64,000 nucleotides of DNA from an uncultured Eubacteriales bacterium (GCA_934446475.1 CAKSEH010000008.1:1-64000), one strand, 5' to 3'; shown: positions 52,699-61,976, counted from the first letter of the stretch. Notes: generated by a model not told the origin, from the sequence alone. Numbers and translations: made by a program.

Positions 52699-53507
52699 TG
52701 AGCGTTAAAACAATCAAGGACACTACCGCAACCGCTATAGCAAACGCCATAAGGGGAAAAACGGGAAAGACCGAGACAATGTCGACCGCCGATATGGCAA
52801 ACGGCGTTAATGAGGTGTATGAAAAAGGCAAACAGTCAGGTTTGGATGAGTTTTGGGATATGTTTCAGGCGAACGGACAAAAGCGGTGTTATGCATATGC
52901 GTTTTCCGAACCTGTCGGTGCGCTTGTCAACTACATAAGTACCTGGAGCAAAGGGTTTACGCCAAAATATCCTATTGAATACGACAGTTTAAACAGCGCC
53001 TTTGCCTACTTTAATAAAGCCAATTCAACTCCTGTGGATATGGTTGATTTTTTCAGTGATAACAATATTGTTTTCACTCCTTATGATGCTTTGACCTTCG
53101 GTGTAACTATCAACGGCATATTTCAGCAGGCAAATGTATCACGAACTCCTCCTTTAAATTTCGGAGGTGCCAGTGCACAGAGCGCTTTTTATTATTGTTC
53201 AAATCTTGTCACCGTAGGAACTCTGACCATATTCAAGCCATCCTCAACAGTAAATTGCAACAATAGTTTTTATTATTGCAGCAAACTTCAAAATATCACT
53301 TTTGAAGGTCAGTTTTGCCCTACTAACTTAAATTTTCAGTGGTCGCCTTTGACAATCGAGAGCTTGCGCAGCCTTATAAACGCACTCGAAGATAAATCGT
53401 CAGCAACTTCGGGGACTTACAAAGTAACGGTCGGTTCTGCTAACTTAGCAAAGCTTACCGAAACCGATTTACAGAATATTCAGGCAAAGGGGTGGCAGTT
53501 CGTATGA
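52698..53507 (+). CDS. Phage tail fibre-like protein with BspA-type LRR tip
   Basis: A 269-residue protein overlapping the previous gene by one base. The N-terminus (IKDTTATAIANAIRGKTG) matches the start of many Firmicutes prophage tail or fibre proteins. The middle contains short leucine-rich-repeat-like units (SAFYYCSNLVTVGTL and SFYYCSKLQNITF), as in BspA-like receptor-binding surfaces. The end has LINALEDKSSATSGTYKVT. A receptor-binding role is inferred. Confidence 0.75.
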   Translation: MSVKTIKDTTATAIANAIRGKTGKTETMSTADMANGVNEVYEKGKQSGLDEFWDMFQANGQKRCYAYAFSEPVGALVNYISTWSKGFTPKYPIEYDSLNSAFAYFNKANSTPVDMVDFFSDNNIVFTPYDALTFGVTINGIFQQANVSRTPPLNFGGASAQSAFYYCSNLVTVGTLTIFKPSSTVNCNNSFYYCSKLQNITFEGQFCPTNLNFQWSPLTIESLRSLINALEDKSSATSGTYKVTVGSANLAKLTETDLQNIQAKGWQFV

Positions 53508-53794
53508 ATGTTAATTATATCGTTGCAAACGACATTGTGTTTCCCGGTATAACCGTTGAACGTAGATATTTTAATAATAAATCCGCAGGTTACAGGATGA
53601 CGGCAAACGAGGGTTATTTATTTTACGATTCGACTGCAAACGAAGTTGCAATCAACCCTGATACAGGCGAAGAAACTCCCGTAACTTACTATTACACACT
53701 CAGTTATTTGCCCTGCAATTATAACTTTGATAATTTCCCCTGGATAGCAGTGCCGAGGGATAGTGTTGACGAAAATCTGATTTTCGGCGATTGA
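53504..53794 (+). CDS. Small phage-associated protein of unknown function
   Basis: A 96-residue protein starting at the ATGA overlap with the fibre gene (start 53504, AAAGGGGTGG upstream). Contains aromatic-rich beta-like sequence (YYYTLSYLPCNYNF). I recognise no domain. Position in the cassette suggests a fibre accessory or chaperone, without evidence. Confidence 0.65.
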   Translation: MNVNYIVANDIVFPGITVERRYFNNKSAGYRMTANEGYLFYDSTANEVAINPDTGEETPVTYYYTLSYLPCNYNFDNFPWIAVPRDSVDENLIFGD

Positions 53795-53849
53795 CTGATT
53801 ATCCAAGTGAGGAATATTATGAAAGCTGAGAAAACAAAGGGTGAAGAAA

Positions 53850-54155
53850 ATGGATGAATACATATCGGGCAGGCTCTCGGTACTTGAGACAAATAACAAA
53901 AATATTTTTCATCAGCTCGATGAGCTTAAGGATGAAGTCAAAAATATCCGTCAGCTGACAGTAGCTGTGAAAGAGCTTGCGCTTTCAAGTAAGGCAACCG
54001 CCCAAAAGGTAGCGGATATATCGGACAGGTTAAGCTCCGTAGAGCACGCTCCGGCAGAAGATATGAAACACTATAAAAGAGCTATGATAACGGCTCTTTT
54101 GACGGGGATTATCGGAATCGTTATCGGAACGCTCGGAGCATTCATATTAAAATAA
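53850..54155 (+). CDS. XhlA-like coiled-coil membrane protein
   Basis: A 101-residue protein. Residues 1-70 are a heptad-rich coiled coil (GRLSVLETNNKNIFHQLDEL), and residues about 77-100 form one C-terminal TM helix (ALLTGIIGIVIGTLGAFIL). This is the layout of XhlA-type holin-associated proteins of Bacillus prophages. The ATG 53850 has AAGGGTG at good distance. It sits directly before the amidase and holin. Confidence 0.78.
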   Translation: MDEYISGRLSVLETNNKNIFHQLDELKDEVKNIRQLTVAVKELALSSKATAQKVADISDRLSSVEHAPAEDMKHYKRAMITALLTGIIGIVIGTLGAFILK

Positions 54156-54208
54156 ACAATTACGCCGCCACGGCATAGTATATATCAGGCGGCAAAGGAG
54201 GAAACAGA

Positions 54209-55114
54209 ATGTTTAAATTAGCTCTTAACGCCGGACACGCATATACAACGCCCGGAAAAAGATGCTTAAAATCTATAGATAAAAACGAAACAAGAGAATA
54301 TGTTTTAAACAAACGAATCTGCGATAAAATCGAGGAAAACCTTAAAGGTTATAAGGACATCTCCGTACTCAGGATAGACAACGGTACGGAAATACCGCTT
54401 TCAAAGCGCACTTCGGCCGCCAACAGCTTCGGAGCCGATTTTTATCTTGCGATACACCATAATGCAGGTATAAACGGCGGTTCGGGCGGCGGAATAGAAG
54501 CATACACCTATCTTAAAGTCGACGATAAAACCCGTTCCTGGCAGTCGCAGCTGTATGCAGCTCTTATTGCGTCGACAGGTCTTATCGGCAACCGTTCCCG
54601 TCCGCTTCGCACTGCGGACTTCCACGAGGTAAGAGAAACAAAAATGCCGGCGGTCTTGCTTGAATGCGGTTTTATGGACAGCACAGCCGACACCCCCGTT
54701 ATCTTAACCGATTCATTTGCCGAGTCTGCCGCAAAGGCTATTGCAGGCGTTATAATCGAACGCTCGGGTGCCGTACCCGCCGCACCGACCGACGCCGCTC
54801 CTGTTCAAACACCCGATTCTCAAAACAGGAAATCCGTATCACAGATCGCAAAGGAAGTTATCAGAGGCGAATGGGGAAACGGTGAAGAGCGTAAAACACG
54901 CCTTACCAAAGCAGGATACGATTTTTCTGCCGTTCAGGCGGCGGTAAACGCCGCTCTTTCGGGAAAACCGACGGCAAAAACCGTATCACAGATCGCAGAC
55001 GAAGTAATAGCGGGGAAGTGGGGAAACGGAGAGGACCGCAAAGCCCGCCTTACCAAAGCAGGATACAATTATTCTGCCGTTCAATCCGAAGTTAACAAGA
55101 GACTTAAAAAATAA
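54209..55114 (+). CDS. Phage-type N-acetylmuramoyl-L-alanine amidase with two CW_7 wall-binding repeats
   Basis: A 301-residue endolysin. The amidase_3 zinc domain covers residues 1-185: His10 in LNAGHAY, His in LAIHHNAG (about 83-84), and the catalytic Glu in VLLECGFMD. A Pro/Ala-rich linker (186-208) leads to two repeats of about 45 residues beginning SVSQIA and containing WGNGE and RLTKAGY, the Cpl-7 (CW_7) cell-wall-binding type. No signal peptide, so release needs the holin encoded 10 bases downstream. Confidence 0.93.
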   Translation: MFKLALNAGHAYTTPGKRCLKSIDKNETREYVLNKRICDKIEENLKGYKDISVLRIDNGTEIPLSKRTSAANSFGADFYLAIHHNAGINGGSGGGIEAYTYLKVDDKTRSWQSQLYAALIASTGLIGNRSRPLRTADFHEVRETKMPAVLLECGFMDSTADTPVILTDSFAESAAKAIAGVIIERSGAVPAAPTDAAPVQTPDSQNRKSVSQIAKEVIRGEWGNGEERKTRLTKAGYDFSAVQAAVNAALSGKPTAKTVSQIADEVIAGKWGNGEDRKARLTKAGYNYSAVQSEVNKRLKK

Positions 55115-55124
55115 AGGTGATAAT

Positions 55125-55337
55125 ATGAAGAAAAAGCTTAAAATATGGTTAAAAGCCGCCCTTGTAAGGGCAGTAAAAACAATAGCTCAAACCGCCATAG
55201 CAACTATAGGCACGAGTGCGGTGATCTGTGAGATAAACTGGAAAGTTGTTATAAGCGCCTCCCTTTTATCGGGGCTTTTATCCATCCTCACAAGTATTAC
55301 CGGTCTGCCCGAAGCAAAATCGGAAAGCTTGGAATAA
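55125..55337 (+). CDS. Phage r1t-type holin
   Basis: A 70-residue protein with two hydrophobic segments (about 15-33 and 42-62), a basic N-terminus (MKKKLKIWLKAAL) and the C-terminal word ITGLPE, typical of r1t-like holins. Immediately downstream of the amidase; forms the lysis pair. A strong terminator follows. Confidence 0.85.
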   Translation: MKKKLKIWLKAALVRAVKTIAQTAIATIGTSAVICEINWKVVISASLLSGLLSILTSITGLPEAKSESLE

Positions 55338-55369
55338 AAACAAGTTGATATAAAGCTCTTGAAAATTTA

Positions 55370-55407
55370 AAACACCGCACCGGCGATTATTCGTCGGTGC
55401 GGTGTTT
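55370..55407 (+). terminator. Terminator closing the fibre/lysis cassette
   Basis: A 17-bp stem pairs AAACACCGCACCGGCGA (55370-55386) with 55391-55407 (one G-U pair), with a 4-base loop and a T run. Very strong. With the murA terminator it isolates the cassette. Confidence 0.88.
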
Positions 55408-55414
55408 TTTTAAT

Positions 55415-55496
55415 TGCAGCTAACGCTCCGCCTTGACTAAAAGGAGCAGGGCTGGCAACTGATTTCAAGGCACGCAAAGGAGCGTTAGGTTATATA
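55415..55496. repeat. R2-like repeat at the trmN6 3' end
   Basis: Contains TAACGCTCC, AAAAGGAGCAGGGCT, CAACTGATT and AAAGGAGCGTTAGGTTATA, words shared with 46700-46745 and 50450-50461. It overlaps the stop codon of the methyltransferase gene. Confidence 0.5.
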
Positions 55497-56242
55497 TTCT
55501 GTTTTTTGTTTTTTTCGGCAGCGGTGAAATATTTTCCGTATATTTCCGTCATTTCCTCCGAGGGACCGCCGTTTTCCTCAATATAAAGAGTGGGTTCGAT
55601 ATCAAGCCCCGTATTTCCGCAGCGCCTTCCCTCAATAAGGAAAAGCCACGGCTTTTTGCCTTTCTCCTGCGCCACGAGACGCATTCTTTTCGGCTCGACC
55701 CTGTATTTTCTCATAAGCTCCATAAGTTCAGCCATTCGCTCCGGTCTCTGACACATACAAAGTCTGCCCGAAGTCTGAAGCAGCCTTGCCCCCACTCTTA
55801 CGGTATCCTCTAAAGTGCAGGCGGTTTCGTGCCTTGCGGTACAGCAAACGGGGTCGGGATTCTTAAGTCCCGCTCCGACTGCTTTATAAGGCGGATTGCA
55901 GGTAACGAGGGTGTTTGAGCCGAAGTTCACCTTGCCCGAAAGATTGTTTAAATCGCTGTTTATTACAGAAAAATCCGCAAATGAATTTTTTTCTGCGGAG
56001 GCCACGGCAAGTTCACACGCCTCCCGGCTTATATCAATACCGACCGCAGAGGAAAGAAGCCCGTCTCTGAGCATCAAAAACGGAATTATTCCGCAGCCTG
56101 TTCCGAGGTCCGCCATACGGTCGTTTCTCCTCGCCTTCGCAAAGCTTGCAAGCAAAACCGCATCGGTTCCGAAAGAGTGATGCGGTGCGGTGTATATATA
56201 AACGCCGCCGCCCAAAGGCTGAAGGGTTATATTCTGCTCCAT
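55490..56242 (-). CDS. tRNA1(Val) adenine-37 N6-methyltransferase-like protein
   Basis: A 250-residue class I SAM methyltransferase. The SAM site is in MADLGTGCGIIPFLML (about residues 44-59) and the catalytic N-methylase motif is NPPY (about 118-121). The TrmN6/YfiC group has this length and the N-terminal HSFGTDAVLLA segment. Substrate is inferred. It overlaps cysS by 16 bases and is last in its operon. Its stop codon lies within a repeat end, so the C-terminus may have been shaped by repeat insertion. Confidence 0.85.
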   Translation of the reverse strand: MEQNITLQPLGGGVYIYTAPHHSFGTDAVLLASFAKARRNDRMADLGTGCGIIPFLMLRDGLLSSAVGIDISREACELAVASAEKNSFADFSVINSDLNNLSGKVNFGSNTLVTCNPPYKAVGAGLKNPDPVCCTARHETACTLEDTVRVGARLLQTSGRLCMCQRPERMAELMELMRKYRVEPKRMRLVAQEKGKKPWLFLIEGRRCGNTGLDIEPTLYIEENGGPSEEMTEIYGKYFTAAEKNKKQNI

Positions 56243-57606
56243 TTTACTCCCTGAGGGGTATCTTCAAGCACAATACCCATTTCCTTAAGCTCATCTCTTA
56301 TTTTATCCGCAGTCGCAAAATCCTTTGCTTTTCTTGCTGCGGTTCTTTTTTCTATAAGTGCCTCTATCTCACTGTCAAGAGCGGCGGTTTTACGATTATA
56401 AACAAGTCCCAAAACACCCGTAAGCTCATCGAATATATCGGCGCAGGCCAAAATCGTGTCTTTTCCGGCGCCCTGTGCTATAACGGTATTTATTTCACGG
56501 ACAAGTGAGAATACTGCCGCAAGAGCGTCGGCAGTGTTTAGATCGTCGTCCATAGCGGCGATGAATTCGGCTTTTCTCTTATCCGCAAATTCGGGCCTTT
56601 CTCCGCCCTCGGGGGCATTTTTAAGAGCAAAATCGATATTATCACGGCAGGTATAAAGTCTTTCAAGCGCATTTTTTGATTGCTCTATTATATCAACCGA
56701 ATAATTTATCGGCCCTCTGTACTGAGAAGATATCATAAGATATCTTATCGGTTCATACCCGTAAGTTTCGGCAACGTCTCTTACCGTAAAGAAATTGTTG
56801 AGCGATTTTGACATTTTATGGTTATCAACATTTATAAATCCGTTATGCATCCAGTAATGTGCAAATTCGCAGCCGTTTGCCGCCTCACTCTGAGCGATCT
56901 CATTTTCGTGGTGGGGAAAAATAAGATCAAGTCCTCCGCAGTGAATATCTATGGTTTTGCCGAGATACCTGCCTGCCATAGCCGAGCATTCGATATGCCA
57001 GCCCGGTCTTCCCTTGCCCCAGGGAGACTCCCAATAAGGCTCACCTTCTTTGGCTCCCTTCCAAAGGCAGAAATCCATCGGGTCTTCCTTTATATCTCCT
57101 ACGGTTATTCTCGCTCCTGCTTCAAGGTCCTCCAAAGGCTGGTGCGAAAGCTTGCCGTAACCTTTGAATTTCTTTGCTCTGTAATAAACATCGTTTCCTG
57201 CCGTATACGCATAGCCTTTTTCGATAAGAGTACTTATTATCCGCTGAATTTCGTCTATGTTTTCGGTAGCTCTCGGGTGAACATCGGCAGGTCTTACATT
57301 AAGGCCTGCGGCGTCGGTCCTGAACTCCTTTATATAACGCTCGGCGACTTCGGGCACCGTAATACCCTCTTCGTTTGCCTTTTTTATCAGCTTATCGTCG
57401 ATATCCGTGAAATTTGAAACATATGTTACCTTATAGCCTCTGTATTCAAGATATCTTCTTAAAACATCAAACACACACAGCGGGCGGGCGTTTCCTATAT
57501 GAATATAATTGTAAACCGTGGGACCGCAGGCATATATTTTTACCTCGCCCTTTTTAATCGGAACGAATTCATCTTTATTTCTCGTAAGTGTGTTAAATAT
57601 CTTCAT
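56227..57606 (-). CDS. cysS: Cysteinyl-tRNA synthetase
   Basis: A 459-residue class I synthetase. YACGPTVYNYIHIGNARP holds the zinc Cys and HIGH-type motif; HIECSAMA and HCGGLDLIFPHHENE hold the other zinc ligands; KMSKS is HKMSKSLNNFF. Normal length. It overlaps cysE by 14 bases, the cysE-cysS pair known from Bacillus. Confidence 0.97.
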   Translation of the reverse strand: MKIFNTLTRNKDEFVPIKKGEVKIYACGPTVYNYIHIGNARPLCVFDVLRRYLEYRGYKVTYVSNFTDIDDKLIKKANEEGITVPEVAERYIKEFRTDAAGLNVRPADVHPRATENIDEIQRIISTLIEKGYAYTAGNDVYYRAKKFKGYGKLSHQPLEDLEAGARITVGDIKEDPMDFCLWKGAKEGEPYWESPWGKGRPGWHIECSAMAGRYLGKTIDIHCGGLDLIFPHHENEIAQSEAANGCEFAHYWMHNGFINVDNHKMSKSLNNFFTVRDVAETYGYEPIRYLMISSQYRGPINYSVDIIEQSKNALERLYTCRDNIDFALKNAPEGGERPEFADKRKAEFIAAMDDDLNTADALAAVFSLVREINTVIAQGAGKDTILACADIFDELTGVLGLVYNRKTAALDSEIEALIEKRTAARKAKDFATADKIRDELKEMGIVLEDTPQGVKWSRI

Positions 57607-58237
57607 CTTTTTCTTTCCTTTTTTCTCTGAGCTTTTCTATTTCCTTCTCAAGGCGGTTTATTTCCTGCCATACGGGATCGGGAATATGAACCTGGTCAAG
57701 CGGCGGACAGTCCACTCTTTTCCCGTTTTGTTTTACTATTCTTGCCGGTACTCCCACAACGGTTGAATTCGGCGGAACTTCTTTTAAAACGACCGCTCCT
57801 GCGGCGACCCTTGAATTATCGCCTATCTTAAAAGGACCTAAAACCTTTGCTCCGGCGCTTATCATTACATTGTTGCCTATCGTCGGATGGCGTTTGCCGA
57901 CATCCTTGCCCGTGCCGCCTAAGGTCACGCCCTGATATATAAGCACATCGTCCCCTATTTCGGCGGTTTCTCCTATAACTATTCCAGTTCCGTGGTCTAT
58001 AACAAGTCTCCTGCCTATTTTGGCGCCGGGATGAATTTCTATCCCCGTTTTTCTCGCTGCTCTCTGAGATACATATCTTGCAAGAAAAAACATTTTGTGC
58101 CTATAATAGAAATTTGCCCTTCTGTGCATCCTTATAGCTTTAAGCCCCGGATACAAAAGCCATATTTCAAGCGATGACCTTGCGGCAGGGTCTCTGTCCT
58201 TTATAGCCTGAATATCTTCTTTAAGTCTGTCAAACAT
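57593..58237 (-). CDS. cysE: Serine O-acetyltransferase
   Basis: A 214-residue enzyme making O-acetylserine for cysteine synthesis. The left-handed beta-helix hexapeptide repeats run from about 65 to 160 (IDHGTGIVIGETAEIGDDV, GGTGKDVGKRHPTIG). The short N-terminal helical domain is that of the Firmicutes type, lacking the longer E. coli N-terminus. The C-terminal coiled charged tail (EINRLEKEIEKLREK) is somewhat extended. Linked to cysS: cysteine supply and charging. Confidence 0.94.
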   Translation of the reverse strand: MFDRLKEDIQAIKDRDPAARSSLEIWLLYPGLKAIRMHRRANFYYRHKMFFLARYVSQRAARKTGIEIHPGAKIGRRLVIDHGTGIVIGETAEIGDDVLIYQGVTLGGTGKDVGKRHPTIGNNVMISAGAKVLGPFKIGDNSRVAAGAVVLKEVPPNSTVVGVPARIVKQNGKRVDCPPLDQVHIPDPVWQEINRLEKEIEKLREKRKEKDEDI

Positions 58238-58273
58238 ACCGTCAACTCCCCATCATATTCTAAGTATATGCTG

Positions 58274-58855
58274 TCACTTCGAGGTGTTGATACAGTTCTT
58301 CGAATCCCTTAAATATATTGCTCCCGAAATAACGCACAGCACGGCAGATATCCAAAGCAGCGTAAGCACCGCCGCATCCATTATCAGGGTGTTTTCGATC
58401 GAAAACAGGTCGATAACGCAATAAGCGAGCAATGAAACGATTATGCCTGCCATCTGGCTTACGGTTTTGCTCTTTCCCCAAATGTTCGCCGCAATAACTC
58501 CGCCGCCGCTTGAAACAACGGTGAGTCTTAAAGACGAAACCAAAAATTCCCTGAAAAGTACGATAAACACTATAACTATTATCTGCCAGCGGTAATTTTC
58601 ACCGAGCATATCTATAAATCCGAGATATGCGGCAGTTGTAAGCATTTTATCGGCAAGCGGATCGAGAAATTTTCCGAAATCGGTTACAAGGTGATATTTT
58701 CTTGCCATTTTGCCGTCGATAAGGTCTGTAAGGGACGCCGCAATAAATATCACCAGAGAAACTATATAATGACCGGGAAATTTAATGAGCATCGTTGCCA
58801 TAAAAATCGGCGTTACTATTATTCTTGCCAGTGTGAGTTTGTTAGGAGCGTTCAT
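58274..58855 (-). CDS. pgsA: CDP-diacylglycerol-glycerol-3-phosphate 3-phosphatidyltransferase
   Basis: A 193-residue membrane enzyme of phosphatidylglycerol synthesis with about five TM segments. The CDP-alcohol phosphotransferase motif is complete: DGKMAR (about 47-52), then 8 residues, G, D and D in DFGKFLDPLADK. It begins MNAPNKLTLARI. It lies one base after rimO, as in many Firmicutes. Confidence 0.95.
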   Translation of the reverse strand: MNAPNKLTLARIIVTPIFMATMLIKFPGHYIVSLVIFIAASLTDLIDGKMARKYHLVTDFGKFLDPLADKMLTTAAYLGFIDMLGENYRWQIIVIVFIVLFREFLVSSLRLTVVSSGGGVIAANIWGKSKTVSQMAGIIVSLLAYCVIDLFSIENTLIMDAAVLTLLWISAVLCVISGAIYLRDSKNCINTSK

Positions 58856-58856
58856 A

Positions 58857-60179
58857 TCAGACTGTTTCCCCCAATAAATCGTAATCTATGGTATCGTTAA
58901 TTATAACATTGACAAATTCACCGATTTTAAGCGGTTTATTTGCCATAAAAAACACCTTGCCGTCTATTTCGGGGGCGTCTGCCTCGCTTCTGCCGAAATA
59001 GCATTTTATATAATCGTCATACCCCTCGGTAAGTACCTTTAAAACGGACCCTTCTTTTTCCTTGTTTTTCTCCGCCGCTATAACGGACTGCAACTCCATT
59101 ATAAGTTCCATTCTGTCAACCTTGGTCTGCTCGTCTGTCTGGTCGGGCATTTCGGCGGCAACCGTTCCCTCTTCGGCGGAATATGTAAAGCATCCGAGCC
59201 TGTCAAACTTCATCTTCTTTACAAAAGCGTGAAGCTCGGTAAACTGTTCGTCTGTTTCGCCGGGAAATCCCGTTATAAGCGTTGTTCTTAAAGTTATATC
59301 GGGAATTCTTTTCCTGATTTTTAAGATAAGCTCCTCAAGCGACTTTGCGTTTCCTTTTCTGTTCATTCTTTTAAGGATCTCGCCGTTTACGTGCTGAATG
59401 GGCATATCAAGATATTTAACAAGCTTTTCTTCGCTTGCTATGGTATCAAGCAGCTCATCGTCTATCCTCTCGGGGTATGTATAAAGGGTTCTTATCCAAA
59501 CCAGACCCTCTATTTTGCAAAGCTCCTTTAAAAGATGCGAAAGCATAGGTTTGCCGTAAATATCGGTGCCGTAAGCGGTAGTATCCTGAGCGACAACGGT
59601 GATCTCCTTTACGCCGCCCTCGGCAAGTCTTTTAGCTTCGCTCACGCAGTCCTCAACGGTTCTGCTCCTCATTCTGCCCCTTATCTTCGGTATTGCGCAG
59701 TAGGTGCAGCAGTTATCGCAGCCGTCTCCTATCTTAAGATAGGTTGAAAACGGATAGCTGCCGAGTATTCTCCGGGTGTTAAGGTCAAGACTTAATTTAT
59801 CGCCGTAGGTATTTCCCTTTTTACCCTCAATGGCATTCTTGACTATCTCTGCTATTTTTGCGTTTGAGCCTATCCCGACGCAGACATCCGCCTCGGGTAT
59901 CTCTTTTGTTATATCGTCTCTATACCGCTCGGCGAGACATCCCGTTACGATAAGCGCCTTGAGTTTTCCCTCTTTTTTATATCTTGCAGCCTCAAGGATA
60001 TTTTCAATTGCTTCCCTCTTGGCTTCTTCTATAAAGCCGCAGGTGTTTATAATTATAGCGTCTGCCTCCGCCTCGTCCGGCTCAAGCTCAAAGCCTGCCT
60101 CTTTAAGGGAATAAAGCATCATTTCGGCGTCTACCTGATTTTTAGGGCATCCGAGCGATACCATACTGACTTTATACAT
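58857..60179 (-). CDS. rimO: Ribosomal protein S12 methylthiotransferase
   Basis: A 440-residue radical SAM enzyme. The N-terminal UPF0004 domain begins VSMVSLGCPKNQVDAE; the radical SAM cluster motif is CDNCCTYC (C-x3-C-x2-C) in the middle; a TRAM domain ends the protein. It methylthiolates Asp88 of S12. The ATG 60179 has GGAG 9 bases before. It overlaps recX by 8 bases. Confidence 0.96.
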   Translation of the reverse strand: MYKVSMVSLGCPKNQVDAEMMLYSLKEAGFELEPDEAEADAIIINTCGFIEEAKREAIENILEAARYKKEGKLKALIVTGCLAERYRDDITKEIPEADVCVGIGSNAKIAEIVKNAIEGKKGNTYGDKLSLDLNTRRILGSYPFSTYLKIGDGCDNCCTYCAIPKIRGRMRSRTVEDCVSEAKRLAEGGVKEITVVAQDTTAYGTDIYGKPMLSHLLKELCKIEGLVWIRTLYTYPERIDDELLDTIASEEKLVKYLDMPIQHVNGEILKRMNRKGNAKSLEELILKIRKRIPDITLRTTLITGFPGETDEQFTELHAFVKKMKFDRLGCFTYSAEEGTVAAEMPDQTDEQTKVDRMELIMELQSVIAAEKNKEKEGSVLKVLTEGYDDYIKCYFGRSEADAPEIDGKVFFMANKPLKIGEFVNVIINDTIDYDLLGETV

Positions 60180-60822
60180 CAAAATCTTCTCCGTTAATAC
60201 TTTTAAGTTCTTCACTGTAGCTTTTCAGGGCATTTCTGACGCACGAAAAGGAAAATCCCCTTCTTATAAGCGCCGCATATACCTTTTCGGTCTGCTTAGC
60301 GTCGCTCCCGTCGCCCAAAATCCTTGCATACTTCTTTTGAATAAGAGCCTTTATCTGTTCGTCCTCGTCAACCTCAAGCTCGCTCAGAGTATCGCTTATG
60401 ATATCCTTAGGTATGCCTTTTAAGTAAAGCTTTTCACTTATAGCTCTCCTTGACAGTCCTTTTGACGCCGCCGTCTCACAAAATCTCAGCGCATACCGTC
60501 TGTCATCCGTAAGACCGAGCTCGTTAAGCCTTATAAGCACCTTCTCGCAGGCGGTTTTATTAAACCCTGCCTTTATAAGCTTTGTATAAAGCTCCTTTTC
60601 GGTGCGGTCGCCCCTGTCAAGATACCAAAGCGCCCTTGATTTTGCCCTAAGCTCATCCGAACTTTCTATAAGCCTCGACACATCCGCCTCGCTCAGCTCG
60701 CTGCCCTTTTTAACGGGCGTTTCGCAGGCAAGGTCGAAATCTATCGCAAAATCGCTGCCGTTTGAAAGAAAAATACGGGCAAGATGCGGTTTTTCACGCC
60801 TTAAATCAACAACGGTCATCAA
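60172..60822 (-). CDS. recX: RecA regulator RecX
   Basis: A 216-residue helical-repeat protein. RecX signatures: LWYLDRGDRTEKELYTKLIKAG, GLTDDRRYALRFCE and KGLSRRAISEKLYLKGI. RecX modulates RecA filaments. It overlaps recA by 4 bases. Confidence 0.93.
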   Translation of the reverse strand: MMTVVDLRREKPHLARIFLSNGSDFAIDFDLACETPVKKGSELSEADVSRLIESSDELRAKSRALWYLDRGDRTEKELYTKLIKAGFNKTACEKVLIRLNELGLTDDRRYALRFCETAASKGLSRRAISEKLYLKGIPKDIISDTLSELEVDEDEQIKALIQKKYARILGDGSDAKQTEKVYAALIRRGFSFSCVRNALKSYSEELKSINGEDFDV

Positions 60823-61976
60823 TCGTCAACCGCAATGTCGATATTTATTTTTTTCGGTCTTACCCTCGGTTCCTCGGCCTCTATCGGCATAACGACCTTT
60901 TCATCGGGTGTTTCGCTGCCCTTATCGTCCGACTTCTTGTTTTTATTCATCATTTCGGCGTATTTATCTCTTATCTTGCCTTCGATTTCGGCGGCAAGCT
61001 CTTTATTGTCACAGAAAAGCTGTTTTACATTGTCTCTTCCCTGACCGAGACGCTCATCACCGTAATAAAACCACGCTCCCGAGCGTTTTAATATATCGAA
61101 ATTAACGCCCATATCGACAAGCTCTCCCTCTTTGGAGATACCCTTGCCGTACATAACATCGAATTCGGCTTCCTTAAACGGCGGAGCGACCTTATTTTTA
61201 ACGACCTTCGCCCTTGTTCTTGAGCCTATTACCTCGCTGCCGTTCTTTATCGCCTCGCCTTTACGGATATCTATGCGCACACTCGCATAGAATTTGAGTG
61301 CTCTTCCGCCCGTGGTGACTTCGGGATTGCCGTAAACCACGCCGATTTTTTCACGCAGCTGATTTATGAATACGGCGCAGCAGTTTGACTTTGAGAGCGC
61401 ACCCGTTAATTTCCTCATTGCCTGCGACATAAGTCTTGCAAGCTGACCGACGTGACTGTCTCCCATATCGCCCTCTATCTCGGCTCTTGTAACAAGAGCG
61501 GCAACAGAGTCGATAACTATGATGTCAATAGCGCCCGACCTTACCAACGCTTCGGCAATTTCGAGCGCCTGTTCTCCCGAATCGGGCTGGGAAACCAGAA
61601 GATTATCTATATCAACGCCGAGATTATGCGCATAAGTGGGGTCAAGTGCGTGTTCAACATCGATAAATGCCGCCGTGCCTCCTGCCTTTTGAGCCTCCGC
61701 AACGCAGTGAAGCGCAACGGTTGTTTTACCCGAAGATTCGGGGCCGTAAATTTCAACTATTCTGCCCCTCGGTATTCCGCCTATTCCGAGCGCCGTATCG
61801 AGAGCTATCGAGCCTGTGCTTATATGGTCGATATTCATAGAAGCGTTTTCCCCGAGCTTCATAACGGCTCCCTTACCGTACTGTTTTTCTATCTGCTCAA
61901 CAGCCGTTGAAAGAGCCTTTTCTTTGTCCTCGGCACTTACTTTTGTAACCTGCGGTTTTGTCTTTTTATCTGCCAT
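60819..61976 (-). CDS. recA: Recombinase RecA
   Basis: A 385-residue protein with Walker A GPESSGKTT (about 80-88), Walker B in IDIIVIDSVAALV, and GGRALKFYASVR. The acidic C-terminal tail of about 45 residues (IDKGSE-like, ending AVDD) is slightly longer than average. GGAGG precedes the ATG. No LexA-box (CGAACATATGTTCG type) is seen in the 31 bases before it, which separate it from prmC; read-through from prmC is likely. Confidence 0.98.
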   Translation of the reverse strand: MADKKTKPQVTKVSAEDKEKALSTAVEQIEKQYGKGAVMKLGENASMNIDHISTGSIALDTALGIGGIPRGRIVEIYGPESSGKTTVALHCVAEAQKAGGTAAFIDVEHALDPTYAHNLGVDIDNLLVSQPDSGEQALEIAEALVRSGAIDIIVIDSVAALVTRAEIEGDMGDSHVGQLARLMSQAMRKLTGALSKSNCCAVFINQLREKIGVVYGNPEVTTGGRALKFYASVRIDIRKGEAIKNGSEVIGSRTRAKVVKNKVAPPFKEAEFDVMYGKGISKEGELVDMGVNFDILKRSGAWFYYGDERLGQGRDNVKQLFCDNKELAAEIEGKIRDKYAEMMNKNKKSDDKGSETPDEKVVMPIEAEEPRVRPKKINIDIAVDD

